Part shown: in pieces, positions 23,053 through 32,131 of the stretch | Numbering within the stretch: the first letter of the stretch is position 1 | Layout: each line of letters starts with the position of its first letter | Virus record (IMG/VR): IMGVR_UViG_3300033153_002255 | Location: 1-33,689 of that record | Length of the DNA stretch: 33,689 nucleotides | Strand: one strand, 5' to 3' | Source of the DNA: a virus | Translations under genes and position numbers: made by a program | Notes under the pieces: model-generated | Told to the model about the DNA's origin: nothing | The model's input: only the letters and a program-made list of their open reading frames with translations | Databases searched by the model: none

Positions 23053-25649
23053 TATTTAACTCCTGTACTATAGTTTTTCCCATCACTACCTTTAAAGATT
23101 TTACCATCTTTACTAATAGCCATTACTTGGACATTATTACCATTACCTACATCAACCACTTTACCTTGAGTGATAGCCGCAGGAGCTCCCTCAGCTCTAT
23201 CAGGTATCTCACCCTCAGTGGCTTTTAATAGCTCAAGAGATTTCAATGGTATATCATCAACTAAAGACTTAGCTTGGTTTCTTAATGTACCTTTAATACC
23301 TTTAGCAAACTGTTTAACTGCCGCTTCATAAGACGATTTATTAGAGTAAGCCTTAGAGTTAAAGATATCAGCTAGTCTTTTGTACTCTGCATCTGCTACA
23401 GCTGTACCCGAGATAGAACGTAGGTAGTTAGATAATATCATACCTGCCTTAGTGTTACCCGTAATACGTCTAAGCTCTTCAGCTTTCTTTGTATCACTTA
23501 ATTTATTAAACTGTGAAGTAGGAATTGCTTTAACTACAGCACCCTCTAAACTAGGCATCCAACCAGTGTCATAACCATCGCCTTGTAAATCAGATACTAA
23601 CTCAGCTGACTCTGTATAAGCGTTCTTTAGTTGTACCATTTCGCCTATCTCTTTCTTAAAAGTCTTTCTCTGAGCATCATCTGTTAAGCCTCTAGCTTCC
23701 TCTAAGTGTTCAGCTGTAACTTTAAAGTCTTTACCTTGGACACCTATTCTAGTAGTGAACTTATTAGCCTTAGCTAATCTACCACCATCGCCACTACCAC
23801 CACCTGTGATATGCTCTAGTTTATTCATTCTAGCAGTAATTCTCTTGTAGTCCTCTTTAAATGTAGGGCTATCAGGGTCTAACGCATTTCTTTCTTTTAA
23901 AGCTAAACTATGCTCTTTATCTTTAGTAGACTGCTCAGTAAGTTTAAGTTTTCTATTCTCTAGGTCTTTCCACTCTTTAGAGTCTGTAGACACTAACTTC
24001 TGTTGTGCTATTAAATCTAGATACTCACCTCTCTTAGCAGGTGTAATATAGTTAATCTTATCTATTTGACCTTGAATATTCTTGTACTCTTTAGAGCTAG
24101 GGTCTAGGTTCTTAAGTGCATTATTCAACTGAACTACCTCAGGAGCTGTAGAAGTCTCAGCTTTAATGTGGCTGTCTTTAGCAAACTTAGCTTCATAGAT
24201 AGCCATTGTATCTTTGTCTCCTGCTTTAACTGCTGTCTTATACCCAGCTATATTCTTCTGTAACTCTGTACGGTGGTCTGCTGTCTTAGCCTTAGGAAAG
24301 ATAGCCGACATAGCTTGGTCATTTGTAGCACCATTGACTCTCATGAACTCGAAGTTCTTTATCTTCTGACCTTTATCAGGAATAGGGTATGTCTTACCAG
24401 CTAACGCATACAAGTGTCTCATATACTCATCACTAGGTTCAGTACCTCTAGATATCTGTGTCTGAATACTTGCTTCAACTACAGCTTCATTCTGTGTTGC
24501 TTTAGAGGTGTTAGGCTTAGTTAAGTCTTGGTCCTCTGTAGTAACCTCTTCTGTAGTACCATCAGGTTTAGTAGTGGTAGTTATAGTAGTACCTTTCTCT
24601 TCTCCTGCTTTCTGAGTACTCTTAGAGCCATCAGGGTTCTTAGTTACTACGGGCTTTCCCTTAGCATCTACTATAGCACCTCCCTCGTCTACTTTAACTA
24701 GTTCGCCATTTACCATAGCTTCTGTAGTAGGTAGTCCTTGATTACCACCTTTATAATCCATTTGATTAGTCTCTGTACCAGCCATAGGGTCTTTAGTAGC
24801 TGTCTGTCTAATAGACTTATTAACTTGGTCAATAATCTCTGTCTTCTCTTCGGGAGTTGAACTAGATAAGGCATCAGGATTAAAATAGACACCTGCTGCA
24901 TCAGCTTTAGCTTTAGTGTCAGCCATCTTCTTATCTAACTGTAGATTAGTTGCTTTCTTAATAACTGTCTCTTGTTTCACTTTAGTATCAGCCATCTTCT
25001 TATTTTGTTCAGCTGAAGCTCTACTACCCGACTTAGTTGCTATACCTAAGTTCTCTGCATTAATATAGTTATCTCCTACTTTAATCATAGATAACAAAGG
25101 TTGCATATCTGTTTGTAATGTCTCCCATGCTTTCTTGTCCTCTGGGTCATTAAGGTCATACCCCATAGAAGCTGGAGTAACACCTAGGTTAGATAGGTTC
25201 TTATTGTACTCCATCTTATCTCTAGGTAAAGATAAGTCCATTTTCTCTATTGTATCTCTAGGACCAAAACCCATAGTCTTAGCTAGACTAGGGTTGTTCT
25301 TAAATAATGTATTAGCATCAGCTATCTTATCATCATTCTCTTCTACTGTAGAAGCACCTACTATGCCATTAGTAGCTGCAGAAGCAAGATTAGCATTAGT
25401 AGCCTTTTGGTTTACTTTAGTTTCATCCATTGTCTGCTTAGTCTCTGCACTAATAGCTGTATCAGTTTGATTGTTAGTAGCATTTAATTGGTCTTTCTTT
25501 TGTTGAGCTAGAGCATAAATCTCTTCTGCTCTATCTTGTTGAAAACCTTTAATGTCTCTATTCTGCTTACTGTTTAGTGCTTTATCTACTACACCATAGC
25601 CTTGACCTAGTCCCGATACAAATGCGTTAGCACCTTGTCCTCCATACAT
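23052..25649 (-). CDS. Large internal virion/ejection protein, putative
   Basis: An 865-residue protein directly after the portal and TAATG-coupled to the 1046-residue one. The first third is Gln/Asn/Thr-rich helix with the repeat KKMADTK twice (around residues 210-250); a low-complexity Thr-rich stretch (KGTTITTTTKPDGTTEEVTT) follows near 350. The C-terminal half is long coiled coil. Internal virion protein is the natural call, by size and neighbours; no enzyme motif seen. Confidence 0.6.
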   Translation of the reverse strand: MYGGQGANAFVSGLGQGYGVVDKALNSKQNRDIKGFQQDRAEEIYALAQQKKDQLNATNNQTDTAISAETKQTMDETKVNQKATNANLASAATNGIVGASTVEENDDKIADANTLFKNNPSLAKTMGFGPRDTIEKMDLSLPRDKMEYNKNLSNLGVTPASMGYDLNDPEDKKAWETLQTDMQPLLSMIKVGDNYINAENLGIATKSGSRASAEQNKKMADTKVKQETVIKKATNLQLDKKMADTKAKADAAGVYFNPDALSSSTPEEKTEIIDQVNKSIRQTATKDPMAGTETNQMDYKGGNQGLPTTEAMVNGELVKVDEGGAIVDAKGKPVVTKNPDGSKSTQKAGEEKGTTITTTTKPDGTTEEVTTEDQDLTKPNTSKATQNEAVVEASIQTQISRGTEPSDEYMRHLYALAGKTYPIPDKGQKIKNFEFMRVNGATNDQAMSAIFPKAKTADHRTELQKNIAGYKTAVKAGDKDTMAIYEAKFAKDSHIKAETSTAPEVVQLNNALKNLDPSSKEYKNIQGQIDKINYITPAKRGEYLDLIAQQKLVSTDSKEWKDLENRKLKLTEQSTKDKEHSLALKERNALDPDSPTFKEDYKRITARMNKLEHITGGGSGDGGRLAKANKFTTRIGVQGKDFKVTAEHLEEARGLTDDAQRKTFKKEIGEMVQLKNAYTESAELVSDLQGDGYDTGWMPSLEGAVVKAIPTSQFNKLSDTKKAEELRRITGNTKAGMILSNYLRSISGTAVADAEYKRLADIFNSKAYSNKSSYEAAVKQFAKGIKGTLRNQAKSLVDDIPLKSLELLKATEGEIPDRAEGAPAAITQGKVVDVGNGNNVQVMAISKDGKIFKGSDGKNYSTGVK

Positions 25650-25650
25650 A

Positions 25651-27624
25651 TTACTGTCCTCCTGTTGGTTGTGGTAAGCCTAGTGTAGCTGACTGTGGAC
25701 CACGTTGTTGTACTGACATAGAGGTAGCATTAGATGGCATTGTACCACCTGCAGAACCTCCTGCACCATTGTTACCACCCATAGCTCCACCCATTATAGC
25801 TTGAACGTCTCCGCCCGCCATAGCAAGTCTAGGGTCTATCTTACCTTGTTCAATACCTATAGCTGTTTCCATAAGTAGTCTAGCAATCTCTAAAGAGTGC
25901 TTAGTACCAAATTCAGATACTTGCATAGCTAGTGTTCTAAGGTATGCCGCAGGGTTAGTCTGCATCAATATCTGACCAGCTGGACCATTAACGAATGTCT
26001 CCATTAGTAACTGATTACGTTCATCTGCGTTCTGTCCATTAGAAGCTACTACCTTAATATCTACATCACTAAACTCTATTGTAGTATCAGGCTCATTGAT
26101 AGGCGACATAACTATATTGCCATCAGCGTCTTCAATAGGTTCTCCATCAGGACCTAATTCTTCTGTCCATACTAGGTTAGTAACTATTGTACCATCTTGA
26201 GTAATCTCTCCCGTAGGCATTTCGATAGGTTTGTTTATTTGAGTATAATGCTTACTATTAAGTGGGTCAGCTATTGTGAATATCTGCTCTGCTTTATAGT
26301 ATTGCTTAATCAAGTCAACTATATCTATACCTATCATTCTAAACATATACTCAACTCTATCAGTTACCATAGTCATTTGACTAGCTGATGATTGAGCCTG
26401 CATAGCTACCTTACGTCCCGAGTCACTAGCAAATGCTTGACCTAAGAAACTATCATTGATACCTAGTACCGATTTGATACGAGTCAACGCTTGGTCTATG
26501 ATTAGGTATTGTTGCTGAATATCTCTACTCATATCTTCTACCTTAATACCTTGTAGGTCTACTACAGGTATAATAGCATTGATACGACCAAATAGCTTCT
26601 TGAACTCTTCCATATCATCTACTGCATTATCCTCGACAAATGCCTTAGACGTATTAGCTAATAACTGTATCTGTAATAGAGCTTGATTAATAGCTTTCTG
26701 TGTCTCTGTAATATCTCTAAACGGACCATAGTATTCACTAATATCTGAGTGAGACATCTTAGTTATACGATAAGGAAATCTAGGTACATTAAGAGTAATC
26801 TCTTTCTTCTCTAGAATAACCTCGTCATTCCATATAACACTATATATCTTACCTTTGTGCTTGATAACTGTCTTAACTATAAGGTAGCTGTTATGGTCTT
26901 TGTATCTACCATTCTCATGACCACCTGTATATTCTCTATCATAATCTGCTTGTCTGTCTCCATCTAAGAAGTTATAGTAGTCTGTTAGACCTTTAATCTT
27001 CTCTGCACCAAATAGTTCAATAAGCTCTTCTTCACGAAGCCACTTGAATGTACTAACGTGCTTAGCGTCACTATAGTCGTCTAAACTAGACATAGGGTCA
27101 ATACGACACTGCCAACTAGGTATGTGAGATAGTTTAATCTCGTATATCTCTCTGCCGTAGTCGTCTGTTCTACCCGTAGGTATTACTTCTTCATAACATA
27201 CCATAAGACCCGTTAGGAGTCCATCAAGTTTGATACGTTTGTTTAAAGCTGAAAATGAGTTCTTATCTAGTGTATATTCAACTACATCATTCAGTAGTAA
27301 AGCTGTAGTAGCTGAACCCATATATCTAGGTTCTACATTAATCTGATTTGTAATAGTCTCCATATAACCTATCATAGAGTTAGCTAACATCTTAATAACA
27401 TTGAATGTCTCAGCTGGCTGACCATTCTCTACAAGTGTAGCTAATTGTTTTTCGGTATACTGTCTATTATGATATAGGTCAATAACCTCTTGTCCCTCTG
27501 CGATAGAGTTCCTATAAGCTTCTTCTGAAATCTTATAGGCATCTCTACACTCTTGTAGGAGTGGGTCTAGAGAAGTAGTTGTGCGGTTCCCAGGCATCTG
27601 CCCTAGTGCTGTAGGTGTAGACAT
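25651..27624 (-). CDS. Portal protein, P22-like
   Basis: A 657-residue protein with the P22-family portal layout: an N-terminal helix (LLQECRDAYKISEEAYRNSI), then EVIDLYHNRQYTEKQL, NVIKMLANSMIGYMETITNQ, the wing and clip (ISEYYGPFRDITETQKAINQ) and a long helical stem and crown. This dodecameric ring is the DNA entry and exit gate of the capsid vertex and the docking site for the ejection and tail proteins. The Gly/Asn/Gln-rich C-terminal tail is variable. It is well coupled to the ejection proteins downstream. Confidence 0.88.
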   Translation of the reverse strand: MSTPTALGQMPGNRTTTSLDPLLQECRDAYKISEEAYRNSIAEGQEVIDLYHNRQYTEKQLATLVENGQPAETFNVIKMLANSMIGYMETITNQINVEPRYMGSATTALLLNDVVEYTLDKNSFSALNKRIKLDGLLTGLMVCYEEVIPTGRTDDYGREIYEIKLSHIPSWQCRIDPMSSLDDYSDAKHVSTFKWLREEELIELFGAEKIKGLTDYYNFLDGDRQADYDREYTGGHENGRYKDHNSYLIVKTVIKHKGKIYSVIWNDEVILEKKEITLNVPRFPYRITKMSHSDISEYYGPFRDITETQKAINQALLQIQLLANTSKAFVEDNAVDDMEEFKKLFGRINAIIPVVDLQGIKVEDMSRDIQQQYLIIDQALTRIKSVLGINDSFLGQAFASDSGRKVAMQAQSSASQMTMVTDRVEYMFRMIGIDIVDLIKQYYKAEQIFTIADPLNSKHYTQINKPIEMPTGEITQDGTIVTNLVWTEELGPDGEPIEDADGNIVMSPINEPDTTIEFSDVDIKVVASNGQNADERNQLLMETFVNGPAGQILMQTNPAAYLRTLAMQVSEFGTKHSLEIARLLMETAIGIEQGKIDPRLAMAGGDVQAIMGGAMGGNNGAGGSAGGTMPSNATSMSVQQRGPQSATLGLPQPTGGQ

Positions 27625-27628
27625 ACGA

Positions 27629-28408
27629 CTAACCTAACACAGGTAGTTTAGCCCAATCCGAGCCAACACCTGTGCCTTTACCGCCCCAAGTGATACCACG
27701 AGAAGCATCATCCCATGTGTTACCAGCTCCACCTGAGCCACCAAAGCCCTCTATACCAAGACCAATAGCTGAGCCAAACATACTACCTGCCGCTCCCATA
27801 TAGCCTGCAGAAGATTGACCATACTGTCCAGCTTGATTACCATAAGCGTTCTGTAGGTTAGTACTACCCGCTTGTGCGTTACCCGATTGTAGGCTAAGAG
27901 CGTTCTGCATAGCATTGTTAGCTGAATTACGTTGACCCTCTCCGAAGTTTAGGAAGCCTTGTTTCATCTGATTAACTTGTTCAGGTGCCATGATGTCTAT
28001 ACCTGCATTACCCTCAGCTGTTTGGAACGCTGACTCTTGGAGTGCCTGTTGTTTCATACCAGCTGACTGTAAACCAGTTGATGCCATAGAGTCATTAAAC
28101 TGTTGCATCTGTTTATCCATATGTTGCTTATACATACTCTTGTTCTGCGTAGAGAACTTATCAGGGTCTAAGTTATTATAGTACTCTGATAGGTTATCTT
28201 GGATACCACCGAATGTACCCTCCCAGTCATCTAACATACCTTGTGCAGTCTCTACACCCTCCAAACCTAATTGTCTTAGGTATCTTTGCATCTCTTCAGC
28301 TGAGCCAATGGACGCATTCATTGCATCTTCAGCTTTATTGCCGTCACTGACCCCCTTTGCTAAACTACCAGCACCTACTACGGCTGACGCTATTGCTGCT
28401 CCTGTCAT
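27629..28408 (-). CDS. Ala/Gly/Gln/Asn-rich virion protein, putative
   Basis: A 259-residue protein with a hydrophobic N-terminus (TGAAIASAVVGAGSLAKGV), long helices rich in Gln and Met (QMQQFNDSMASTGLQSAGMK), and a Gly-rich end. Location just ahead of the portal and this composition resemble small internal or ejection proteins (P22 gp7-like) of podoviruses. It is not homologous to anything I can name with certainty. Confidence 0.5.
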   Translation of the reverse strand: MTGAAIASAVVGAGSLAKGVSDGNKAEDAMNASIGSAEEMQRYLRQLGLEGVETAQGMLDDWEGTFGGIQDNLSEYYNNLDPDKFSTQNKSMYKQHMDKQMQQFNDSMASTGLQSAGMKQQALQESAFQTAEGNAGIDIMAPEQVNQMKQGFLNFGEGQRNSANNAMQNALSLQSGNAQAGSTNLQNAYGNQAGQYGQSSAGYMGAAGSMFGSAIGLGIEGFGGSGGAGNTWDDASRGITWGGKGTGVGSDWAKLPVLG

Positions 28409-28409
28409 A

Positions 28410-28835
28410 TTACACCTTCCTATTAAGTCGATACACTTTAGCTATTAGTGTATGTCGTTTATCTAGCACACGAATGTGCTCACTTTCTATTTCAGTAGAC
28501 CCGAGGATATCTCCATTCGGGTAGTCTTGAAATAACCTATCATAGAACTGAGCTAGTAGATTACTTTTTCTATGCTCTCTGCCTATGAATACTCTTATAC
28601 CATTATATCTATGTAGGGTAGGTGCTATAGCTTCTGTCTCGTCTCTAACGATAAAGAAGCCTCTCATAGCATCATCTACATAAACCGTATCTCTAGGGTC
28701 TGCAAGGTGTTGGACAACAGTGTCAATGTAGACACCTATAGTTTTACTGTAATGAGCTGGTGCTATTTCACTATACATAGCCATCATCATTACTGCAACT
28801 CTAGAGCTGTCATTTATATCTGCAATTCTTATCAT
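28410..28835 (-). CDS. GNAT-like acetyltransferase
   Basis: A 141-residue protein with the GNAT order: N-terminal strand MIRIADINDSSRVAVMM, central strands with GFFIVRDE, a GREHRKSNLLAQFYDRLF segment at the acetyl-CoA loop and helix position, and a final LDKRHTLIAKVYRL strand. GNAT proteins in phage virion operons are known but their targets are unclear. It lies between tail nozzle and portal genes. TATAAT appears at 28841-28846 on this strand, almost at the start codon, and is probably chance. Confidence 0.65.
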   Translation of the reverse strand: MIRIADINDSSRVAVMMMAMYSEIAPAHYSKTIGVYIDTVVQHLADPRDTVYVDDAMRGFFIVRDETEAIAPTLHRYNGIRVFIGREHRKSNLLAQFYDRLFQDYPNGDILGSTEIESEHIRVLDKRHTLIAKVYRLNRKV

Positions 28836-28869
28836 GCCCTATTATAGCGATTTACCCCTTAAACAGCCC

Positions 28870-29052
28870 TTAAACTGCGGCTTTGTTGAGTGCCTTGATT
28901 ATATGGTTCACTGCTGTTTTCACTGTTTCAAGGTCATCTGTAGGAGTCAAGAGCCTAATAGGCTCCTCTAAATCTAACTGTTGTATCTCTATGTCCTCGA
29001 CCCTAGTAGCTAACTCGCTAACTAAGGCTTCTATATCATCTAAATTTTCCAT
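28870..29052 (-). CDS. Short coiled-coil protein
   Basis: A 60-residue acidic protein, MENLDDIEALVSELATRVED then a second helix, likely a coiled coil. Its start overlaps the nozzle-like gene stop (TAATG). Small structural or chaperone-like role possible; no family recognised. Confidence 0.6.
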   Translation of the reverse strand: MENLDDIEALVSELATRVEDIEIQQLDLEEPIRLLTPTDDLETVKTAVNHIIKALNKAAV

Positions 29053-31121
29053 TATGGTAACTCTCTATTCTTCCAACTATATTGGATAGACTTAACTACA
29101 CCTTTACCTTTAATTATAAAGGCAATACTGTATGAGCTATTCTCTTTGTTCGGTATCCCTATTAGGTTTACATCATCTTTGGAGAACACTTCATCTCCTA
29201 TAACAGTTACATCATCTAGTAACTCAACGTCTTCTTCTACAGCTATAGTCCCATCACTAAATATAACCTTTATATTGAACTTACCTGTCATGTTTAGTCT
29301 TATCTTCTCATATTGTTTAAGGGTAGAGTAAGAGCCATCTATGAAAGTAGGGCTTATATACAATAGCTCAGTAAAGTCAGAACCTATGTATTTATCAGCT
29401 ACATTTAAATCAAATGCACTACACTGTAGATAATCATCACAGCCTAGAGTATCTGTACAACCTAAGAATACAACATTAGGTATAGCAGTAACTACATATA
29501 GTTCTCCATCTACAATACCTATAGAGGCTATGTTCTCATAATCAAATAGACCATAACTATAGCCTGTACCACGCTTAAAGTCTAGATAGATAATACCATC
29601 CTCTAAGTCTCCTGTACCTACCGCACCATCAGGGAATAAGGTCTCACTAGGAAACAACTCTTCTGTAGGATACAATGTAGGTTTATAACTTAGATAGTAA
29701 ACCTCATTCAGTACACAAGATGCAGTAGGCTCAATACCTATAAGAGTCTCTATCTTATCTGATGTTAAATCTATAATCTGATACCCATTAGAGCGACATA
29801 AACCTGTCTCACTCAACCATATAACATTATCTTGTAGATAACCTATACTCTTTCTAGACATACAACCTAGTATGTTAGATATTACTTTTAACCTAAAGTT
29901 CTGTGGCGAAGTACCTAATAATAGATATGTAAAACTCATACCAAATATAAGAAGACCCGCAGGTGCTTTAGCCATACCCGTTATCTTATCGGGCATAGTG
30001 AAGAAATTGTTTATATACCAAGCATCGGGATTACCTAAAGCAGAGAAATAAACGTTTTCTCCTAATGAACCGAACAGTCTACCATTCAACTCTACAAAGT
30101 CATTCATACCCTCTAAAGGTGCTCCCGAACGTAGTGTTTGTAACAGTCTACCATCTATCTCTGTATCATCTAGTGAGTCAGTATAAGGTATAGGTAGAAC
30201 AGCATCCGCACCACCCGTAGGGTCTATAGACGTTACAGTAATATTAGTATCTGTAGAGGTTACTACAAAGGTAAAGTCATTTTGTATTACACCACCTAAT
30301 ACAGACTCAAGGTATATAATACCATTAACTACTGTAGTTGTATACAACCCATCTGCTTCAATTAAGACAGCTAGTGCCTCAGCTATAATAGATGGAGTGT
30401 CTCCAGCTACAGTTGCATAAATATATGTACCCACTATAACAAGTACCTCATCACTAATCTCAAGTTTTACTTCTAGACCACCTACAGCTGTAGTACCATC
30501 TATAGTTACACTACCACTAGCAGGGTCAGCTGGTATAGCATCTAATTGCTCAACCATAGTAAACCTAGGTAGATAACCACCTATTCTATATATTCTATAG
30601 CTATCAGCTTGAGGAGGTAATGTCTCTACACCCGTAATAATTATGTCTTCTTTATCTACTGTTAGATAAGGAGGCAATGGAGATGGAGCAGACTCAACAC
30701 CTGTATCTCTCGAGTAGAATGTATACGCATACTGAAAGTCACCCGTATGCTTACCATTAGGTGTATTAGCCGCTGAAACTATAGTTGGTGCTGTAGTTGG
30801 AGTAGGTATACCTAGTGGTAGCTCTCTACCATCAAACAGTACCTTTCCTGTATGTACACCATCCGCCCAATATAGGTTACTACCTAACATAGCATTAGTT
30901 CTAAAGTTAGGGTAGAACAATATCTTAGATTGAAACTCTATAAAGTGTGGGTCTCCTGCATCCTCTAGGTGCTGTAATGTAGGCATAGACAATAGCGAAC
31001 CATTCTTTATGTTTACATTAACAACTACTCTAGACTCATTCTTAGCTACTAAGTGAGAGGCACGAACTGTGTTCATACCTGCTGTAAAGTCAATGACTTC
31101 TGTGTTTAATGAACTAGCCAT
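29052..31121 (-). CDS. Tail nozzle/hub-like protein, putative
   Basis: A 689-residue beta-rich protein. The N-terminus (IDFTAGMNTVRASHLVAKNE) and blocks such as YAYTFYSRDTGVESAPSPLP and YRIYRIGGYLPRFTMVEQLD, plus FGSLGENVYFSALGNPDAWY, resemble podovirus tail nozzle or hub (beta-propeller) proteins. It should close the tail and contact fibres. Distant from T7 gp12 and P22 gp10, so the name is by fold-like pattern. Lies between the head-fibre-like protein and a coiled-coil protein. Confidence 0.6.
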   Translation of the reverse strand: MASSLNTEVIDFTAGMNTVRASHLVAKNESRVVVNVNIKNGSLLSMPTLQHLEDAGDPHFIEFQSKILFYPNFRTNAMLGSNLYWADGVHTGKVLFDGRELPLGIPTPTTAPTIVSAANTPNGKHTGDFQYAYTFYSRDTGVESAPSPLPPYLTVDKEDIIITGVETLPPQADSYRIYRIGGYLPRFTMVEQLDAIPADPASGSVTIDGTTAVGGLEVKLEISDEVLVIVGTYIYATVAGDTPSIIAEALAVLIEADGLYTTTVVNGIIYLESVLGGVIQNDFTFVVTSTDTNITVTSIDPTGGADAVLPIPYTDSLDDTEIDGRLLQTLRSGAPLEGMNDFVELNGRLFGSLGENVYFSALGNPDAWYINNFFTMPDKITGMAKAPAGLLIFGMSFTYLLLGTSPQNFRLKVISNILGCMSRKSIGYLQDNVIWLSETGLCRSNGYQIIDLTSDKIETLIGIEPTASCVLNEVYYLSYKPTLYPTEELFPSETLFPDGAVGTGDLEDGIIYLDFKRGTGYSYGLFDYENIASIGIVDGELYVVTAIPNVVFLGCTDTLGCDDYLQCSAFDLNVADKYIGSDFTELLYISPTFIDGSYSTLKQYEKIRLNMTGKFNIKVIFSDGTIAVEEDVELLDDVTVIGDEVFSKDDVNLIGIPNKENSSYSIAFIIKGKGVVKSIQYSWKNRELP

Positions 31122-31122
31122 G

Positions 31123-31356
31123 CTACACTCCTATTTCACCACTAAACGTACCATCACCATTTTCAATAACTTTAACAGTGACACCACCTATAGTAGCTTC
31201 CGTAGCCCCTGGGAGGTCATAAGGTGCATTCTCTAATGATTGCACAGCCTCAGTAACTCTCTCTATTCCATTCTCTATATTTAATAAGTGTAGTGCATTG
31301 ATAGCAGGTGCAGTTCCGTTAACCCAACCTGTCTTCTCGTAATTCTGTAGTGCCAT
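31123..31356 (-). CDS. Head-fibre/decoration-like small protein
   Basis: A 77-residue protein with an N-terminal pattern WVNGTAPAINALHLLNIENG (seen at the base of many fibre and head-fibre proteins), a short helix, and an ATIGGVTVKV end typical of small trimerising beta units. It starts at ATG behind AAAGGATATATA. Likely a small virion attachment or decoration protein; exact site unknown. Confidence 0.55.
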   Translation of the reverse strand: MALQNYEKTGWVNGTAPAINALHLLNIENGIERVTEAVQSLENAPYDLPGATEATIGGVTVKVIENGDGTFSGEIGV

Positions 31357-31366
31357 TATATATCCT

Positions 31367-32131
31367 TTACCATATTATCTCTATTATACCTGTGCCACCT
31401 GCACCACCATAGCCACCACATTCACCTGTGCCCGTAGAGTCGTGACGACCACCGCCACCTCCTCCACCGCCAGCTGCATGACCACCTAAACCACCCACAA
31501 GACCTTGACCACCTCCAGCTCCACCTGTTCCGATAGAACTGTCAACACCTTTAAGACCATCTGTCCTAGTACCAGCTCGATAGTGTCCCGTACCACCTGC
31601 TCCACCGAAACCACCAACAGTAACATAGTTACCTTGCCAATTAGATTCTCCACCTACCTTACCTATGTAACCATCGTCTTCACTACCACAACCATGTGCT
31701 CCACCTGAGCCACCTTTACCTACCGTAAAAGGTATAGCTACGTGAGGAGTTATAGATACTATATTACTAATATTGTCAGAGCCAGCTCCACCACCTTTTC
31801 CTCCAGAGCCATCTGAACCACCCCATGTCTCTCCGCCTTCTCCACCGCCACCGCCACCGCCACCTGCGTGTACGTTGATTGTAGCTGAATAGAGGTCAGC
31901 AGGAGCAGTGAATAGGAAGTCACCATCTGCGTTCATATGAACTAGGTCAGCACCAACGGCACTACCTGTCTCTTCTACTACACCTTTGTACCCTATCTTA
32001 ATAGAGCCACCTGGTGCTTTACGAAGCCATACAACTTTACCTAATAGTGTCAGGCTCATTAGGTCTTTACCTAATAAACTGACTCTACCAGTTATTTCGT
32101 CAATGTCTTGACCTAATAGTAAGAGTGCCAT
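31367..32131 (-). CDS. Glycine-rich tail adhesin, putative
   Basis: A 254-residue protein from the TAATG start at 32131, preferred over an ATG 18 bases upstream because this junction type is usual here. The first 90 residues form an attachment-type domain; from about 95 to the end runs a polyglycine pattern (repeated GG, GGG and GGGGGG blocks with Ser/His/Thr loops), ending GTGIIEIIW. Gly-rich stretches of this sort build polyglycine-II sandwiches in phage adhesins such as T-even gp38 types, where the loops between them bind receptors. It follows the fibre gene, so likely determines host range. Confidence 0.7.
   Translation of the reverse strand: MALLLLGQDIDEITGRVSLLGKDLMSLTLLGKVVWLRKAPGGSIKIGYKGVVEETGSAVGADLVHMNADGDFLFTAPADLYSATINVHAGGGGGGGGEGGETWGGSDGSGGKGGGAGSDNISNIVSITPHVAIPFTVGKGGSGGAHGCGSEDDGYIGKVGGESNWQGNYVTVGGFGGAGGTGHYRAGTRTDGLKGVDSSIGTGGAGGGQGLVGGLGGHAAGGGGGGGGRHDSTGTGECGGYGGAGGTGIIEIIW

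Noticed and set aside
28841-28846. TATAAT on - as promoter of the GNAT gene
   Set aside because: It lies almost on the start codon, would give a leaderless message, and has no -35 box.
31505-31708. Thr/Ser-rich + strand frame
   Set aside because: It is the complement of the glycine-rich adhesin repeats, a composition artefact.
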